Assembly: GCA_938045955.1 (NCBI GenBank)
Contig: CALIBK010000011.1
Location: 1 to 47,045, forward strand
Direction: 5' to 3'
From: an uncultured bacterium
GTDB lineage: Bacteria; Desulfobacterota; BSN033; UBA1163
Length of the DNA stretch: 47,045 bases
Below the pieces are notes generated by a model, which searched no databases, had not been told where the DNA came from, and was given only the letters and a program-made list of their open reading frames with translations. Below are positions 8,401 to 16,342 of this stretch, piece after piece (position 1 is the stretch's first letter; the number at the start of each line of letters is the position of its first letter). Position numbers and translations under genes: made by a program.

Positions 8401-8428
8401 TTGATATTCTCAAATTTGGCTGTAAAAT
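8401..8428 (+). promoter_or_regulatory. Candidate sigma-70 promoter for the corrinoid activator gene
   Basis: TTGATA (8401-8406) and TAAAAT (8423-8428) are separated by 16 bases and lie 43 bases before the ATG at 8472, in the 118-base gap after the pterin methyltransferase gene. The activator may thus have its own promoter as well as read-through. This rests on pattern match only. Confidence 0.4.
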
Positions 8429-8471
8429 TACAATAATTGGCACAATATCCGAAAAATAAATGGTGCATTAA

Positions 8472-10337
8472 ATGAAACCATTGAAAGTAATTTTTCAACC
8501 CTCGGGGAAAAGGGGAGAAATCCAGGAAGGGAAAACCGTTCTTGAGGCTTCAAGAGAATTGGGGGTGGGGATTGAATCTCTCTGCGGAGGGAAACAGACC
8601 TGTGGAAAATGTAGGGTAAAAATATTGGAAGGAGAATTCTCCCCCTTTTCTCAGGAAGAAGGTAAATGGATCGGCGAATCGGAGCGAGAGGGTGGAATTC
8701 GCCTTGCCTGTTCGGCTCGAATTCTCAAAGACGCTGTAATTTTCATCCCCGAAGAAAGTCTTGCCCAAATCCAAATCATTAGAAAAAGGATTTCCGAAAG
8801 GCCGGTCGAGCTTAACCCTACCATAAAATCTTATTTTGTGAAATTGACTCCCCCTTCCTTTTATGATCTTTCGGGAGATTTTGAGAGACTCCAAAAAACT
8901 TTATCCGATGCTCATTCCCTTCCCCCCCTTCATATCGATTACCCTGCCCTTTCAAAACTTACAAAGGTATTGCGAGAAGGAGATTGGGAAGTAACGGTTT
9001 TTGTATGGATGGACCGTGAAATTCTTGATGTAAAACCCAAAAACAATGTTAAGGTCTCCGGGCTCGCAATTGACATTGGAACCACGACGATTGCAGGTTA
9101 TCTCTGTGATTTAAAAACCGGAGAGCTCATCGCTACTCAATCCATGATGAACCCACAAGTGATCTATGGAGAAGACGTGATTTCAAGAATCACCTTTGCT
9201 ATGGATCATCCAGATGGTCTTCAAATCTTGCATCAGGCAGTAATCAATGGATTGAATCAATTGATTCAGCTTATCACCGAAAGTTCAAATACTTCACCAG
9301 AGGATATTTATGAATTAACAGTAGTTGGAAATACTGCGATGCATCATCTCTTTTTAGGAATTGATCCACAACCCCTTGGGGTTTCCCCTTTTCCTCCTGC
9401 TATCCACCAATCGATGGATATCAAAGGACGAGACCTAAGACTCAAGATCCATCCTTCGGCTAATGTCCATATCCTCCCCATTGAAGCAGGATTTGTAGGG
9501 GCTGACAACGTCGGGGTCTTGCTCGCTCTGGAGCCTTATAATCAGGACGATATGGTGTTGATTATCGATGTGGGAACCAATGGGGAACTTGTCATTGGAA
9601 ATAGGAACCACCTTCTCTCCGCCTCCTGCGCCATAGGCCCAGCTCTTGAAGGGGCCCATATTCAGTTCGGAATGAGAGCGGCCCAAGGCGCCATCGAGAG
9701 GATTGAAATCTCCCCTAAAAATTTTGAGGTGAACTACGAAGTAATTGGAAACTCCAAACCCAGAGGGATTTGTGGCTCTGGAATTATTGATGGAGTGGCA
9801 GAACTTTATAGGGCAGGAATCATTGATTCAAGTGGTCGTTTTAAAAAGGAGATTCGTTCCCCTCGGTTAAGATGGATAAACGAGAAACCAGAATTTGTGA
9901 TTGCTTGGAAAGAAGAAACTTCTATTGGGAAAGATATTGTTATTACTCAAAAAGATATCAGAAATGTGCAATTGGCAAAAGCTGCCCTTTATGCTGGAGC
10001 CAAATTAATGATGAAAAAATTAGGAATTGAAAAATTGGATAAAGTAATTCTTGCAGGGGCTTTCGGAGCCTATATTCATCCAGAAAAAGCCATGATCCTT
10101 GGAATGTTTCCTGATTGTGATTTAAAAAACGTTTTTTCGGTGGGAAATGCAGCGGGCGAGGGGGCGAGAATAGTCCTTCTAAATAAAGAAAAGAGGCTGG
10201 AAGCGAACGAAATAGTTAAAAAAATCAAATATGTAGAATTAACCTTAGAGATCGATTTTCAACGGGAATTTGTAGAGGCAATGGATATTCCTCATATGAG
10301 AGATTCTTTTCCTCATCTGCATCTGTATCGCCAGTAG
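8472..10337 (+). CDS. RACo-type corrinoid-protein reductive activator ([2Fe-2S] plus ASKHA ATPase)
   Basis: 621 residues. A plant-type ferredoxin domain at the N-terminus has Cys38, Cys44, Cys47 and Cys80 in the C-x5-C-x2-C...C pattern. After a linker comes an ASKHA-fold ATPase with LAIDIGTTTIAGY (about 198-210), VVGNTAMHHLFLG, LIIDVGTNGEL and GICGSGIID. This is the architecture of RACo/RamA-like activators, which use ATP to return inactive Co(II) corrinoid to Co(I). It is the repair partner of the corrinoid proteins in this cluster. The 3' end overlaps the convergent gene on the other strand by 25 bases. Confidence 0.92.
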   Translation: MKPLKVIFQPSGKRGEIQEGKTVLEASRELGVGIESLCGGKQTCGKCRVKILEGEFSPFSQEEGKWIGESEREGGIRLACSARILKDAVIFIPEESLAQIQIIRKRISERPVELNPTIKSYFVKLTPPSFYDLSGDFERLQKTLSDAHSLPPLHIDYPALSKLTKVLREGDWEVTVFVWMDREILDVKPKNNVKVSGLAIDIGTTTIAGYLCDLKTGELIATQSMMNPQVIYGEDVISRITFAMDHPDGLQILHQAVINGLNQLIQLITESSNTSPEDIYELTVVGNTAMHHLFLGIDPQPLGVSPFPPAIHQSMDIKGRDLRLKIHPSANVHILPIEAGFVGADNVGVLLALEPYNQDDMVLIIDVGTNGELVIGNRNHLLSASCAIGPALEGAHIQFGMRAAQGAIERIEISPKNFEVNYEVIGNSKPRGICGSGIIDGVAELYRAGIIDSSGRFKKEIRSPRLRWINEKPEFVIAWKEETSIGKDIVITQKDIRNVQLAKAALYAGAKLMMKKLGIEKLDKVILAGAFGAYIHPEKAMILGMFPDCDLKNVFSVGNAAGEGARIVLLNKEKRLEANEIVKKIKYVELTLEIDFQREFVEAMDIPHMRDSFPHLHLYRQ

Positions 10338-10636
10338 CCTGGAACCCAAACTCTTTCCCAGCCATAAGGCGTCCACCTCTCTTCCCAATGACCAGGAACC
10401 CATTCCCGATATTCACAATCGTCCCAGTAGTATCTGGGCCCTTCATAATAATATCCTCGAAAAACGATGGGAGGAGGCGGGAGCAACAGAACGGGTGGAG
10501 AAACAATGATTCGAAAGCTGAAATGGGAATGAGGACGATAGGGATGGTGTCTGTCCCATGCCGAGGCAATACTGACCGAAAAGAGGAGAATCATTATAAG
10601 TAAAACTAAAACTATAGATAAAAATTTAATTCTCAT
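10313..10636 (-). CDS. Small secreted protein with WVPGxW motifs
   Basis: 107 residues with a clear Sec signal peptide (about 1-26, ending SIASA). The mature part is rich in Tyr, Trp, Pro and Arg and has two copies of a Trp-Val-Pro-Gly-x-Trp element (EWVPGHW and VWVPGYW) near the C-terminus. Similar short exported proteins with such repeats are common in Gram-negative genomes and have no known function. AAGGAGGGAG lies just upstream of the ATG. It is convergent with, and slightly overlaps, the corrinoid activator gene. Confidence 0.75.
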   Translation of the reverse strand: MRIKFLSIVLVLLIMILLFSVSIASAWDRHHPYRPHSHFSFRIIVSPPVLLLPPPPIVFRGYYYEGPRYYWDDCEYREWVPGHWEERWTPYGWERVWVPGYWRYRCR

Positions 10637-10711
10637 TTTTCTCCCTCCTTATCATCTTTTTTCTGATCTTTTAGACGAACCGCTTCGAAGTTTTATTCAA
10701 ATCAAAAATCC

Positions 10712-10906
10712 TTAAGATTTATTAGGTGTTAGACAATCTTCTCTGAAACAGCACTGGAATTGATCACAATAATCTACTGCCGTACCGAAACAATCAAAAT
10801 TCCCCTCTGCCCTTTGAATTTTTTTAATTAAGGCAGCTTTCGATAGTCCAAACGTGTCTTTTAAACCCAGGGCTTTAGCCTTCTGTCTGACTTCCTGCAT
10901 TTTCAT
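10712..10906 (-). CDS. SAP-like domain protein with Cys-rich tail
   Basis: 64 residues. The first half (MQEVRQKAKALGL, LSKAALIKKIQRAEG) resembles a SAP or Rho-N helix-extended-helix nucleic-acid-binding motif. The second half (GNFDCFGTA...YCDQFQCCF...DCL) contains five cysteines and could bind a metal. Small proteins of this kind recur in deltaproteobacterial genomes, but their role is not known. AAAGGGG precedes the start. It is on the same strand as the WVPGxW gene, downstream of it. Confidence 0.7.
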   Translation of the reverse strand: MKMQEVRQKAKALGLKDTFGLSKAALIKKIQRAEGNFDCFGTAVDYCDQFQCCFREDCLTPNKS

Positions 10907-11022
10907 CTTTTTCCCCTTTCAAATAGAATCTACATAAATTTTTTTATGATTTTCTCCTTTTGTCAAGGGTTGGGGGAATCGGGGATAAAACACCATTAGA
11001 GGATGTGGAAGGAAAGGAATTC

Positions 11023-12324
11023 CTATCGCATTAAGACGGATGGTAAAAAAAGGGCAATCTGGGGGAATACGAAAAGAATGGCTGCACAAAGGACCAAAGC
11101 AATGAGAAAGGGAAGGACTCCCCGATAAATGGTGCCGAATGGAATTTTGGTAATATTTTTAACTACAAATACATTGATTGCTACAGGGGGAATAAGGCAT
11201 CCAATCATGACAAAAATATGGAGAATAACCCCAAACCAGATAGGATCGTAACCCAGTTTAATGATGACCGGGAAAAAAATCGGCGTGGCCAGAACCATGA
11301 ATGCAAGGTCATCGATAAAAGACCCTCCAATTTCATAGATAATTAAAATAAAAATCATGATTAGAAAGTGTGGGTATGGAAGTCCTGAGATCCAATCCGC
11401 TGCAAGCATCGGAATCTTTGTAACAACGAGAAAATGGCCAAAAATGGTGGATCCTGCGATGAGAACCAGTACCATGCAGGCCGTCCGGAGGGCCTCTGCG
11501 ACAGATTTTAAAAACCCATTAAAATTGATATCTTTTTTAAATATCGAGATAAGAAGAACAGCAAATGTCCCAATACTTCCCGCTTCTGTGGGAGTAAAAA
11601 ATCCCCAGGTCAGGCCCCCTATGACGATAATAAAGATCACTATCGGCCAAATCACATCCTTCAGGGAGATGAGTCTCTCTCTCCAATTTGATTTTTCCCC
11701 TTTGGGTCCCAATATCGGATTAAATCTACACCAACCATAAACGATAGAAAATAAAAAGAGGGTGATGAGCAAACCAGGAAAGACAGCTGCCAAAAAGAGT
11801 CTTCCAATCGATTGTTCGGTGATGATTCCATAAACGATCAGGGTCACACTTGGTGGGATGAGGCTCCCGAGAGTCCCAACCGAAGCCACAATTCCTGTTG
11901 AAAGTTTCTTGTCATACCCATATCGGTCCATCTCAGGAACTGCAACGCTGGCGAAGGTGGCCGCCGTTGCTGGAGAGGAGCCCGTGATGGCTCCAAAGGC
12001 GGCTGCACCTCCGACAGTCGCCATAGCCAATCCCCCAGGGATATGGCCTACAAATTTATAGGAGGTGTTATATAGCCTTCTCGCAATTCCTGCATTAAAA
12101 GCAATCTGCCCCATAAGAATAAAAAGAGGAATCACTGTGAAACCATAGGTGGCAAAAACATCAAAAACGTCCTTTGCCAGCAGATTCAAGGCAGCAGGAA
12201 GGGATACAATATAGCTAAATCCTAAAAATCCAACAAGAGCCATTGCGAAACCCAATTCGATACCGGTAAGAAACAAGGCCAAAACGACAGCCAGGCCTAA
12301 AATACCAATCGATACCTCATTCAT
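11023..12324 (-). CDS. dctM: TRAP transporter large permease subunit, second operon (DctM family)
   Basis: 433 residues with about 12 hydrophobic segments. Family motifs include FGAITGSSPATAATFASVA, GTLGSLIPPSVTLIVYG and GFFTPTEAGSIGTFAV, then CLIPPVAINVFVVKN near the C-terminus. It starts eight bases inside the end of dctQ, so the subunits are coupled. It is a clear paralogue of the DctM at 1769-3085 but belongs to a separate transport system without metabolic genes beside it. Confidence 0.93.
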   Translation of the reverse strand: MNEVSIGILGLAVVLALFLTGIELGFAMALVGFLGFSYIVSLPAALNLLAKDVFDVFATYGFTVIPLFILMGQIAFNAGIARRLYNTSYKFVGHIPGGLAMATVGGAAAFGAITGSSPATAATFASVAVPEMDRYGYDKKLSTGIVASVGTLGSLIPPSVTLIVYGIITEQSIGRLFLAAVFPGLLITLFLFSIVYGWCRFNPILGPKGEKSNWRERLISLKDVIWPIVIFIIVIGGLTWGFFTPTEAGSIGTFAVLLISIFKKDINFNGFLKSVAEALRTACMVLVLIAGSTIFGHFLVVTKIPMLAADWISGLPYPHFLIMIFILIIYEIGGSFIDDLAFMVLATPIFFPVIIKLGYDPIWFGVILHIFVMIGCLIPPVAINVFVVKNITKIPFGTIYRGVLPFLIALVLCAAILFVFPQIALFLPSVLMR

Positions 12325-12802
12325 ACTTTTCCCCGATAATTTTCAATATATCACAGAAGAGAACCAAGGATTGAATGAAACAAGAAACTCCAATGCCATA
12401 GGCAACCGGATAAAAGGGCATCTGTAAAGTTAGGGATACTTCTCCTGAACGATAAAGGTCTTTTCCATATAAGAATAAATTCCAGCCGATCAATAGAAAA
12501 AGGCAAATGGCGAGGAATCGAGTGGCGATATTAAAAATATTTCTAATAATTTTAGGAAACCTTGAAATTAAAAAATCAACAAAGATATGACCCCTTAGCC
12601 ATGAAGTATAAGGAAGAGCAAACCCGATGACCACAGCCCCTGAAAAAGCAACCAATTCATAGGTTCCCACAATAGGTCTCCTCAAAAATCTCAAAATGAC
12701 ATCAGAAACCGTAAGTAACATCATAAAAGTTAACGCAATCCCTGCTATAGTATTAAGAAGACGACTTAATCGAAATATCTGACCCAGGAACCCTTTCATC
12801 AT
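12317..12802 (-). CDS. dctQ: TRAP transporter small permease subunit, second operon (DctQ family)
   Basis: 161 residues with four hydrophobic segments (about 13-34, 50-65, 86-106 and 128-148). LRFLRRPIVGTYELVAF and SWLRGHIFVDFLISRFP are typical DctQ regions. Two ATGs stand side by side at the start, and AGAGG lies a few bases upstream. It follows the hairpin after dctP and overlaps dctM by eight bases. Confidence 0.9.
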   Translation of the reverse strand: MMKGFLGQIFRLSRLLNTIAGIALTFMMLLTVSDVILRFLRRPIVGTYELVAFSGAVVIGFALPYTSWLRGHIFVDFLISRFPKIIRNIFNIATRFLAICLFLLIGWNLFLYGKDLYRSGEVSLTLQMPFYPVAYGIGVSCFIQSLVLFCDILKIIGEKYE

Positions 12803-12832
12803 AAACCTCTAAGCACCTTTTATTTGTGAACA

Positions 12833-12874
12833 AAAAAGGGGAAGGAAGAGAAAAAAAACTTCCTTCCCCTTTTT
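12833..12874 (-). terminator. Strong hairpin between dctP and dctQ of the second TRAP operon
   Basis: The arms AAAAAGGGGAAGGAAG (12833-12848) and CTTCCTTCCCCTTTTT (12859-12874) are perfect 16-base complements with a 10-base loop. On the - strand this lies directly after the dctP stop and before dctQ. The stem ends in a U-run, as in an intrinsic terminator, so it probably lets only part of the transcription continue into the permease genes. Confidence 0.75.
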
Positions 12875-12881
12875 ATTCATC

Positions 12882-13898
12882 TTATTTCTGATATTTATAT
12901 ATTGTCTGCAGATAGAAACTGAGAACCTCCTCCCCAGGTAACCCCTTATCCCTCATATTCTTTTTATAGTCGTTGAGGAGAGGACGAACCAGTTTCTCCC
13001 ACCTCTGGTCCTCCTCTGGCGATAGTGAAATAATTTTATTTCCGCGGGCTACTGTATAATCCCTACCGGCTTTATCGATTTCATCCCATGCTTTTCCCTG
13101 TTTCTCAATATATTCTTCATTGACCTGTTCAATTATCTTCTGGATATCCGGCGACAGAGAATTCCATTTTTCCTTGTTCATCACTACAAAAAACCCTGTG
13201 CTGTAAGAAGAACCATAATTTTCAATGGTATACTTTACAACCTCTCCCCATTTCCAGCCTTGAAGAGCCTCTTGAGGGGCCATTGAGCCATCGACTACTC
13301 CCCTGCTCAATGCATCATAGGTTTCGCCCATAGGCATTGCGACAGGAGTGGCTCCGAGAGCGGCGACAATCTTGGCTGCCATTCCAGTACAGCGAATTTT
13401 CATCCCTTTGAGGTCTTCGAGTTTATTGACTGGTTTTTTAGTATGGAGAATCCCGGGTCCATGACCATGAAGATACATAACCTTAACCTCATCTAACTCC
13501 TTAGGTATGAATTTCTTATAATACTCATTGATTACCTTGGTCGCAACCAAACCACTCTTGATCCCTAAAGGTAAGTCAGAAACTTCTGTTAAGGGGAATT
13601 TCCCCCTGGTATAAGCAAAAACTGACATCCCTATATCGGAAATTCCTTTCACGACCCCATCGTAACATTTATCAGCAGGGGTAAGTGTTCCTCCATAAAA
13701 CATCGTAATCTGAACTTTTCCACCTGTCCTCTTTTCAATCTCTTTAGACCATTCTGTAGCTAAAACACTGTGCTTATGGGTAGCCGGGAAAAAGATAGAG
13801 TAATTGAGCTTAATCTGGGCAAATACAGATTGAGTGCCCATGGAAAAAATAACAACCCATATGGCCAACCCTAACGTTAAAACCTTCCAATTCCTCAT
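12882..13898 (-). CDS. dctP: TRAP transporter substrate-binding protein, second operon (DctP family)
   Basis: 338 residues with a Sec-type signal peptide (about 1-27, ending SVFA) and no twin-arginine motif, unlike the first DctP. GMKIRCTGMAAK (165-176) carries the family's ligand-binding Arg (about 169), and LSRGVVDGSMAP follows. AAGGAGGG lies upstream of the ATG. It is the first gene of a dctP-dctQ-dctM operon. The ligand is probably an organic acid, but nothing nearby identifies it. Confidence 0.93.
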   Translation of the reverse strand: MRNWKVLTLGLAIWVVIFSMGTQSVFAQIKLNYSIFFPATHKHSVLATEWSKEIEKRTGGKVQITMFYGGTLTPADKCYDGVVKGISDIGMSVFAYTRGKFPLTEVSDLPLGIKSGLVATKVINEYYKKFIPKELDEVKVMYLHGHGPGILHTKKPVNKLEDLKGMKIRCTGMAAKIVAALGATPVAMPMGETYDALSRGVVDGSMAPQEALQGWKWGEVVKYTIENYGSSYSTGFFVVMNKEKWNSLSPDIQKIIEQVNEEYIEKQGKAWDEIDKAGRDYTVARGNKIISLSPEEDQRWEKLVRPLLNDYKKNMRDKGLPGEEVLSFYLQTIYKYQK

Positions 13899-14050
13899 AA
13901 GTGATCCCTCCTTTCAAGTTTTATAAACCTCCTGAATTGATGCCTCGCTCTTTTTCCAATTTTCACCTCCTTTCTTTGTCCATTTTGACGAAAAAGGAAA
14001 ACAGAATATTCAGGCTCTTTCAAATGTAAAGCATTGAGAATTTTTTAACA

Positions 14051-14078
14051 AGTATATTGATAATAAAAATTTTGTCAA
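14051..14078 (-). promoter_or_regulatory. Sigma-70 promoter of the second TRAP operon
   Basis: On the - strand TTGACA (14078-14073) and TATACT (14056-14051) are separated by 16 bases, a near-consensus arrangement. The expected start is near 14043, giving a leader of about 145 bases before dctP. The leader is AT-rich and shows no recognisable riboswitch. Confidence 0.7.
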
Positions 14079-14097
14079 GTGGAATTAAAAATGTAGC

Positions 14098-14175
14098 AAT
14101 ACCTGAGCGAAGGGTTGTAATCATTTTGGTCTGGTAGAGATATTTTCTAACCATGACGGATGGATTACAGGTATT
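14098..14175. repeat. Imperfect palindromic intergenic element, copy A
   Basis: The outer arms AATACCTG (14098-14105) and CAGGTATT (14168-14175) are perfect complements, and the inner arms (GTAATC...TGGTAGA against CTAACCATG...GATTAC) pair imperfectly. The right half is related to a second copy at 32827-32892: ATGACGGATGGATTAC here against ATGACCGATGGATTAC there, plus 19 of 26 matching positions further in. It lies just upstream of the TRAP promoter, between that operon and the end of the PATAN cluster. It could be a small dispersed repeat or a transcription-end structure. Confidence 0.5.
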
Positions 14176-14212
14176 CTTTTCAGTAGAAAGAGGGAATGGT
14201 TAGCGAAGGAGA

Positions 14213-15334
14213 TTAAAGTAAGGAAGAGAAGAAAGGGTCAATTTTAAGCTTCTTTAAGACCTCTTTGTGGTGGGAGAGAAAAGTCTCTATCCCCGCTTTT
14301 AGTTTTAAAGAGACCATTTTTTCTCGGGGAACTTCATTTTCTAAAAAGGACAATACGCCTCGAATAGTTTCTACGAGTCCCTTGACTAAGTCTTCCTGTT
14401 CCACTTCTTTTTTTAGCTCAATCCTCCCTTCTCGATAGTCAAACTCTCCTGCAAAGGGATCTAAAAAATCAAATTGTTCTGATTTCTCTATCAAAACCTT
14501 CTTAAAGCTCCTAAGAAACATCCCTTTTTGGGAAAGGGCATCAACGATTCGTTCTGATTCAGAAAGGAACTCCTCTAAAAGAGAAATCGTCTCCTTCATG
14601 ACCTCGTTAGAAGGAAGACTTTTTCCCTCTTGAGGATTGGGGGAGACACTTTCTCCTTCCTTTTTTAATCGGATTGGCTCACTCTCCTTCTCAGGGAGCA
14701 CTTCCTCTTCTTTCATGGCTGAAAGTTTTTGGAAGGATTCTTTACCTTCCCTTCCATAAACATTGAAGAGAGCTCCATGTGTCTTGACATTTTCGATAAA
14801 AATCTGTATCGACATTCTACCAAAAACCGCAGGACCATTTTTAGGAAGAGTAAACATCTCTATAGGTTCTCCCCCCTCAAGAAAGATTACCCCCATGGGC
14901 TGCTGGTCTTTGTTCATCACCTCGATAAATCCATTATGCCTTCCTTCCTTTAATTTACATAGAAGTTGATCAAAGTGAATAAAATTGGTAGATAGACCCT
15001 TAAACAAAGGCACACACCTTAAATTATTGGCAAGAAGAATGACTTGCTCAGGAAGCAATCGGTAAATGCTGAGAATCCCATCCTTTTCGTTTGCCAAACG
15101 AAAGAGGTGCTGGATTGCCTCCTCTCCAAGAATCCTATTGGAACCATTGTCTCTAATGGCTTCGGCGTCTACCACCTGCCCTGAATCGATCAGGAAAATT
15201 CCTCTGGTATCCAGAAAATCGATTTCGATCGTTCCGCTGAAATTCTCTAACTTCAGAGTAGAAATGAGGGCTGAGAGATCTGTAAATGAAGTCGAAAGAT
15301 TTTTATGAACCACTTCCCCTTTTGGGAAAATCAT
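14213..15334 (-). CDS. PATAN/DUF4388-like signalling protein
   Basis: 373 residues, no membrane segment. The N-terminal half has two repeats resembling the DUF4388/PATAN fold: LSALISTLKLENFSGTIEI with GIFLIDSGQVVDAE, and a second with GRHNGFIEVM and GVIFLEGGEPIEMF. PATAN domains occur in bacterial regulators linked to two-component and small-GTPase signalling. An acidic linker (about 210-250) leads to a predicted helical C-terminal region of unknown role. It ends a three-gene set with the Cache-HAMP protein and another PATAN protein. The biochemical role is unknown. Confidence 0.6.
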   Translation of the reverse strand: MIFPKGEVVHKNLSTSFTDLSALISTLKLENFSGTIEIDFLDTRGIFLIDSGQVVDAEAIRDNGSNRILGEEAIQHLFRLANEKDGILSIYRLLPEQVILLANNLRCVPLFKGLSTNFIHFDQLLCKLKEGRHNGFIEVMNKDQQPMGVIFLEGGEPIEMFTLPKNGPAVFGRMSIQIFIENVKTHGALFNVYGREGKESFQKLSAMKEEEVLPEKESEPIRLKKEGESVSPNPQEGKSLPSNEVMKETISLLEEFLSESERIVDALSQKGMFLRSFKKVLIEKSEQFDFLDPFAGEFDYREGRIELKKEVEQEDLVKGLVETIRGVLSFLENEVPREKMVSLKLKAGIETFLSHHKEVLKKLKIDPFFSSLL

Positions 15335-15354
15335 TTTGAATCCCCTGAAGGGCT

Positions 15355-16314
15355 TTATGCCCTGGTTTCCCTTCTTTTTTGCAATCTTTCAATAGCCGCC
15401 TTTACACTGGCCTGCATCCTTTCGATGGACTCTGCTAAAACGGCAACCTCTCCTTTTGCCTCTACCCTCACAGGAGTATCCAGCTCCCCTAAGCTGATCT
15501 TATCGGCGACTTCGGAAAGATAGAGGATCGGCTTGACCACGGAACGGGCGAAAAAGAAAATCCTGACCAAAAGGATAATAAGGACTCCCAGAATCACGAT
15601 AAGGAAAATCTTCGTTCGATTCTCATACTCTTCCAGATATCTTGCCTCAATCAAATTCATTTTCGCCTCAATGGCCTTTGAGGGTTTAGAAAACTCATCA
15701 ATATAGGTCGTCGCAGCAACAATCAGATTTGTATCTTGCACAGGACTGAGGTACATATACTTAGGACGGATCTTTCCATCGGCATCCTTCCAGTCATAAT
15801 AACCGTGAGCTGGTCCTTTCAAACTCGCCTCAAGGATCTTCCAGAATGCAGGCAGTTTTTCTGAGAGTTGATGTAAATCCATTCCCACGATTTTAGGATT
15901 CACATGAAAATAGTTGATCGCATTCGTATCATGGACAGCCGTATAACCTGTCTCACCTACTTTCTGAACGGCGATCTCTTTTAGCCAGGGATCTTTCAGT
16001 AGATCTTCCCACTTTTTCTTGGGATGCAACTTAATATAAATCTCCATCTGCTTAGCCACGTCAATTGCTTTCTCTCGAATAACCTTCTCCCCCAGCTTGT
16101 CCAAAGAAGTCTTTGACTCATGAAGCGCCGTCGCGGTTAATTCTCTGAGGCTTTCTGATCCCATATCTTTGATACTGGTGAATCGAAATGTCCCCAGATC
16201 CCAGCTATAAAAGATCAGTCCCCCTATGATAAGAAAGGCAATTAAAATCGGAACGATTACTCCCAGAAGTAATTTTGGGAACAACCCTAAACCTGTTTTT
16301 TTCCTGGTTGCCAT
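15355..16314 (-). CDS. Cache-HAMP membrane sensor without an output domain
   Basis: 319 residues. TM1 is about residues 13-33 and TM2 about 235-255. Between them is a periplasmic Cache-type ligand domain (GETGYTAVHDTNAINYFHVN, then GYYDWKDADGK and YLSPVQDTNLIVAATTYIDE). After TM2 comes a HAMP domain (SVVKPILYLSEVADKISLGE...ELDTPVRVEAKGE). The protein stops about 15 residues after HAMP, so no kinase, cyclase or MCP signalling region is present. It must signal through a separate protein, and the PATAN proteins on both sides are the obvious candidates. The gaps to its neighbours are 20 and 28 bases. Confidence 0.85.
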   Translation of the reverse strand: MATRKKTGLGLFPKLLLGVIVPILIAFLIIGGLIFYSWDLGTFRFTSIKDMGSESLRELTATALHESKTSLDKLGEKVIREKAIDVAKQMEIYIKLHPKKKWEDLLKDPWLKEIAVQKVGETGYTAVHDTNAINYFHVNPKIVGMDLHQLSEKLPAFWKILEASLKGPAHGYYDWKDADGKIRPKYMYLSPVQDTNLIVAATTYIDEFSKPSKAIEAKMNLIEARYLEEYENRTKIFLIVILGVLIILLVRIFFFARSVVKPILYLSEVADKISLGELDTPVRVEAKGEVAVLAESIERMQASVKAAIERLQKRRETRA

Positions 16315-16342
16315 AGAGACCTCCTTACCGCCCTCTAAATCT

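Noticed and set aside
8440-8456. TTGGCAC resembling a sigma-54 -24 box before the corrinoid activator
   Set aside because: The -12 element is absent at the required distance (CCGA instead of TTGC), and a sigma-70-like pair lies just upstream.
14020-14155. Possible 44-codon ORF on the - strand upstream of the second dctP
   Set aside because: It has no ribosome-binding site, runs through the best promoter in the region and shows no protein-like conservation pattern.
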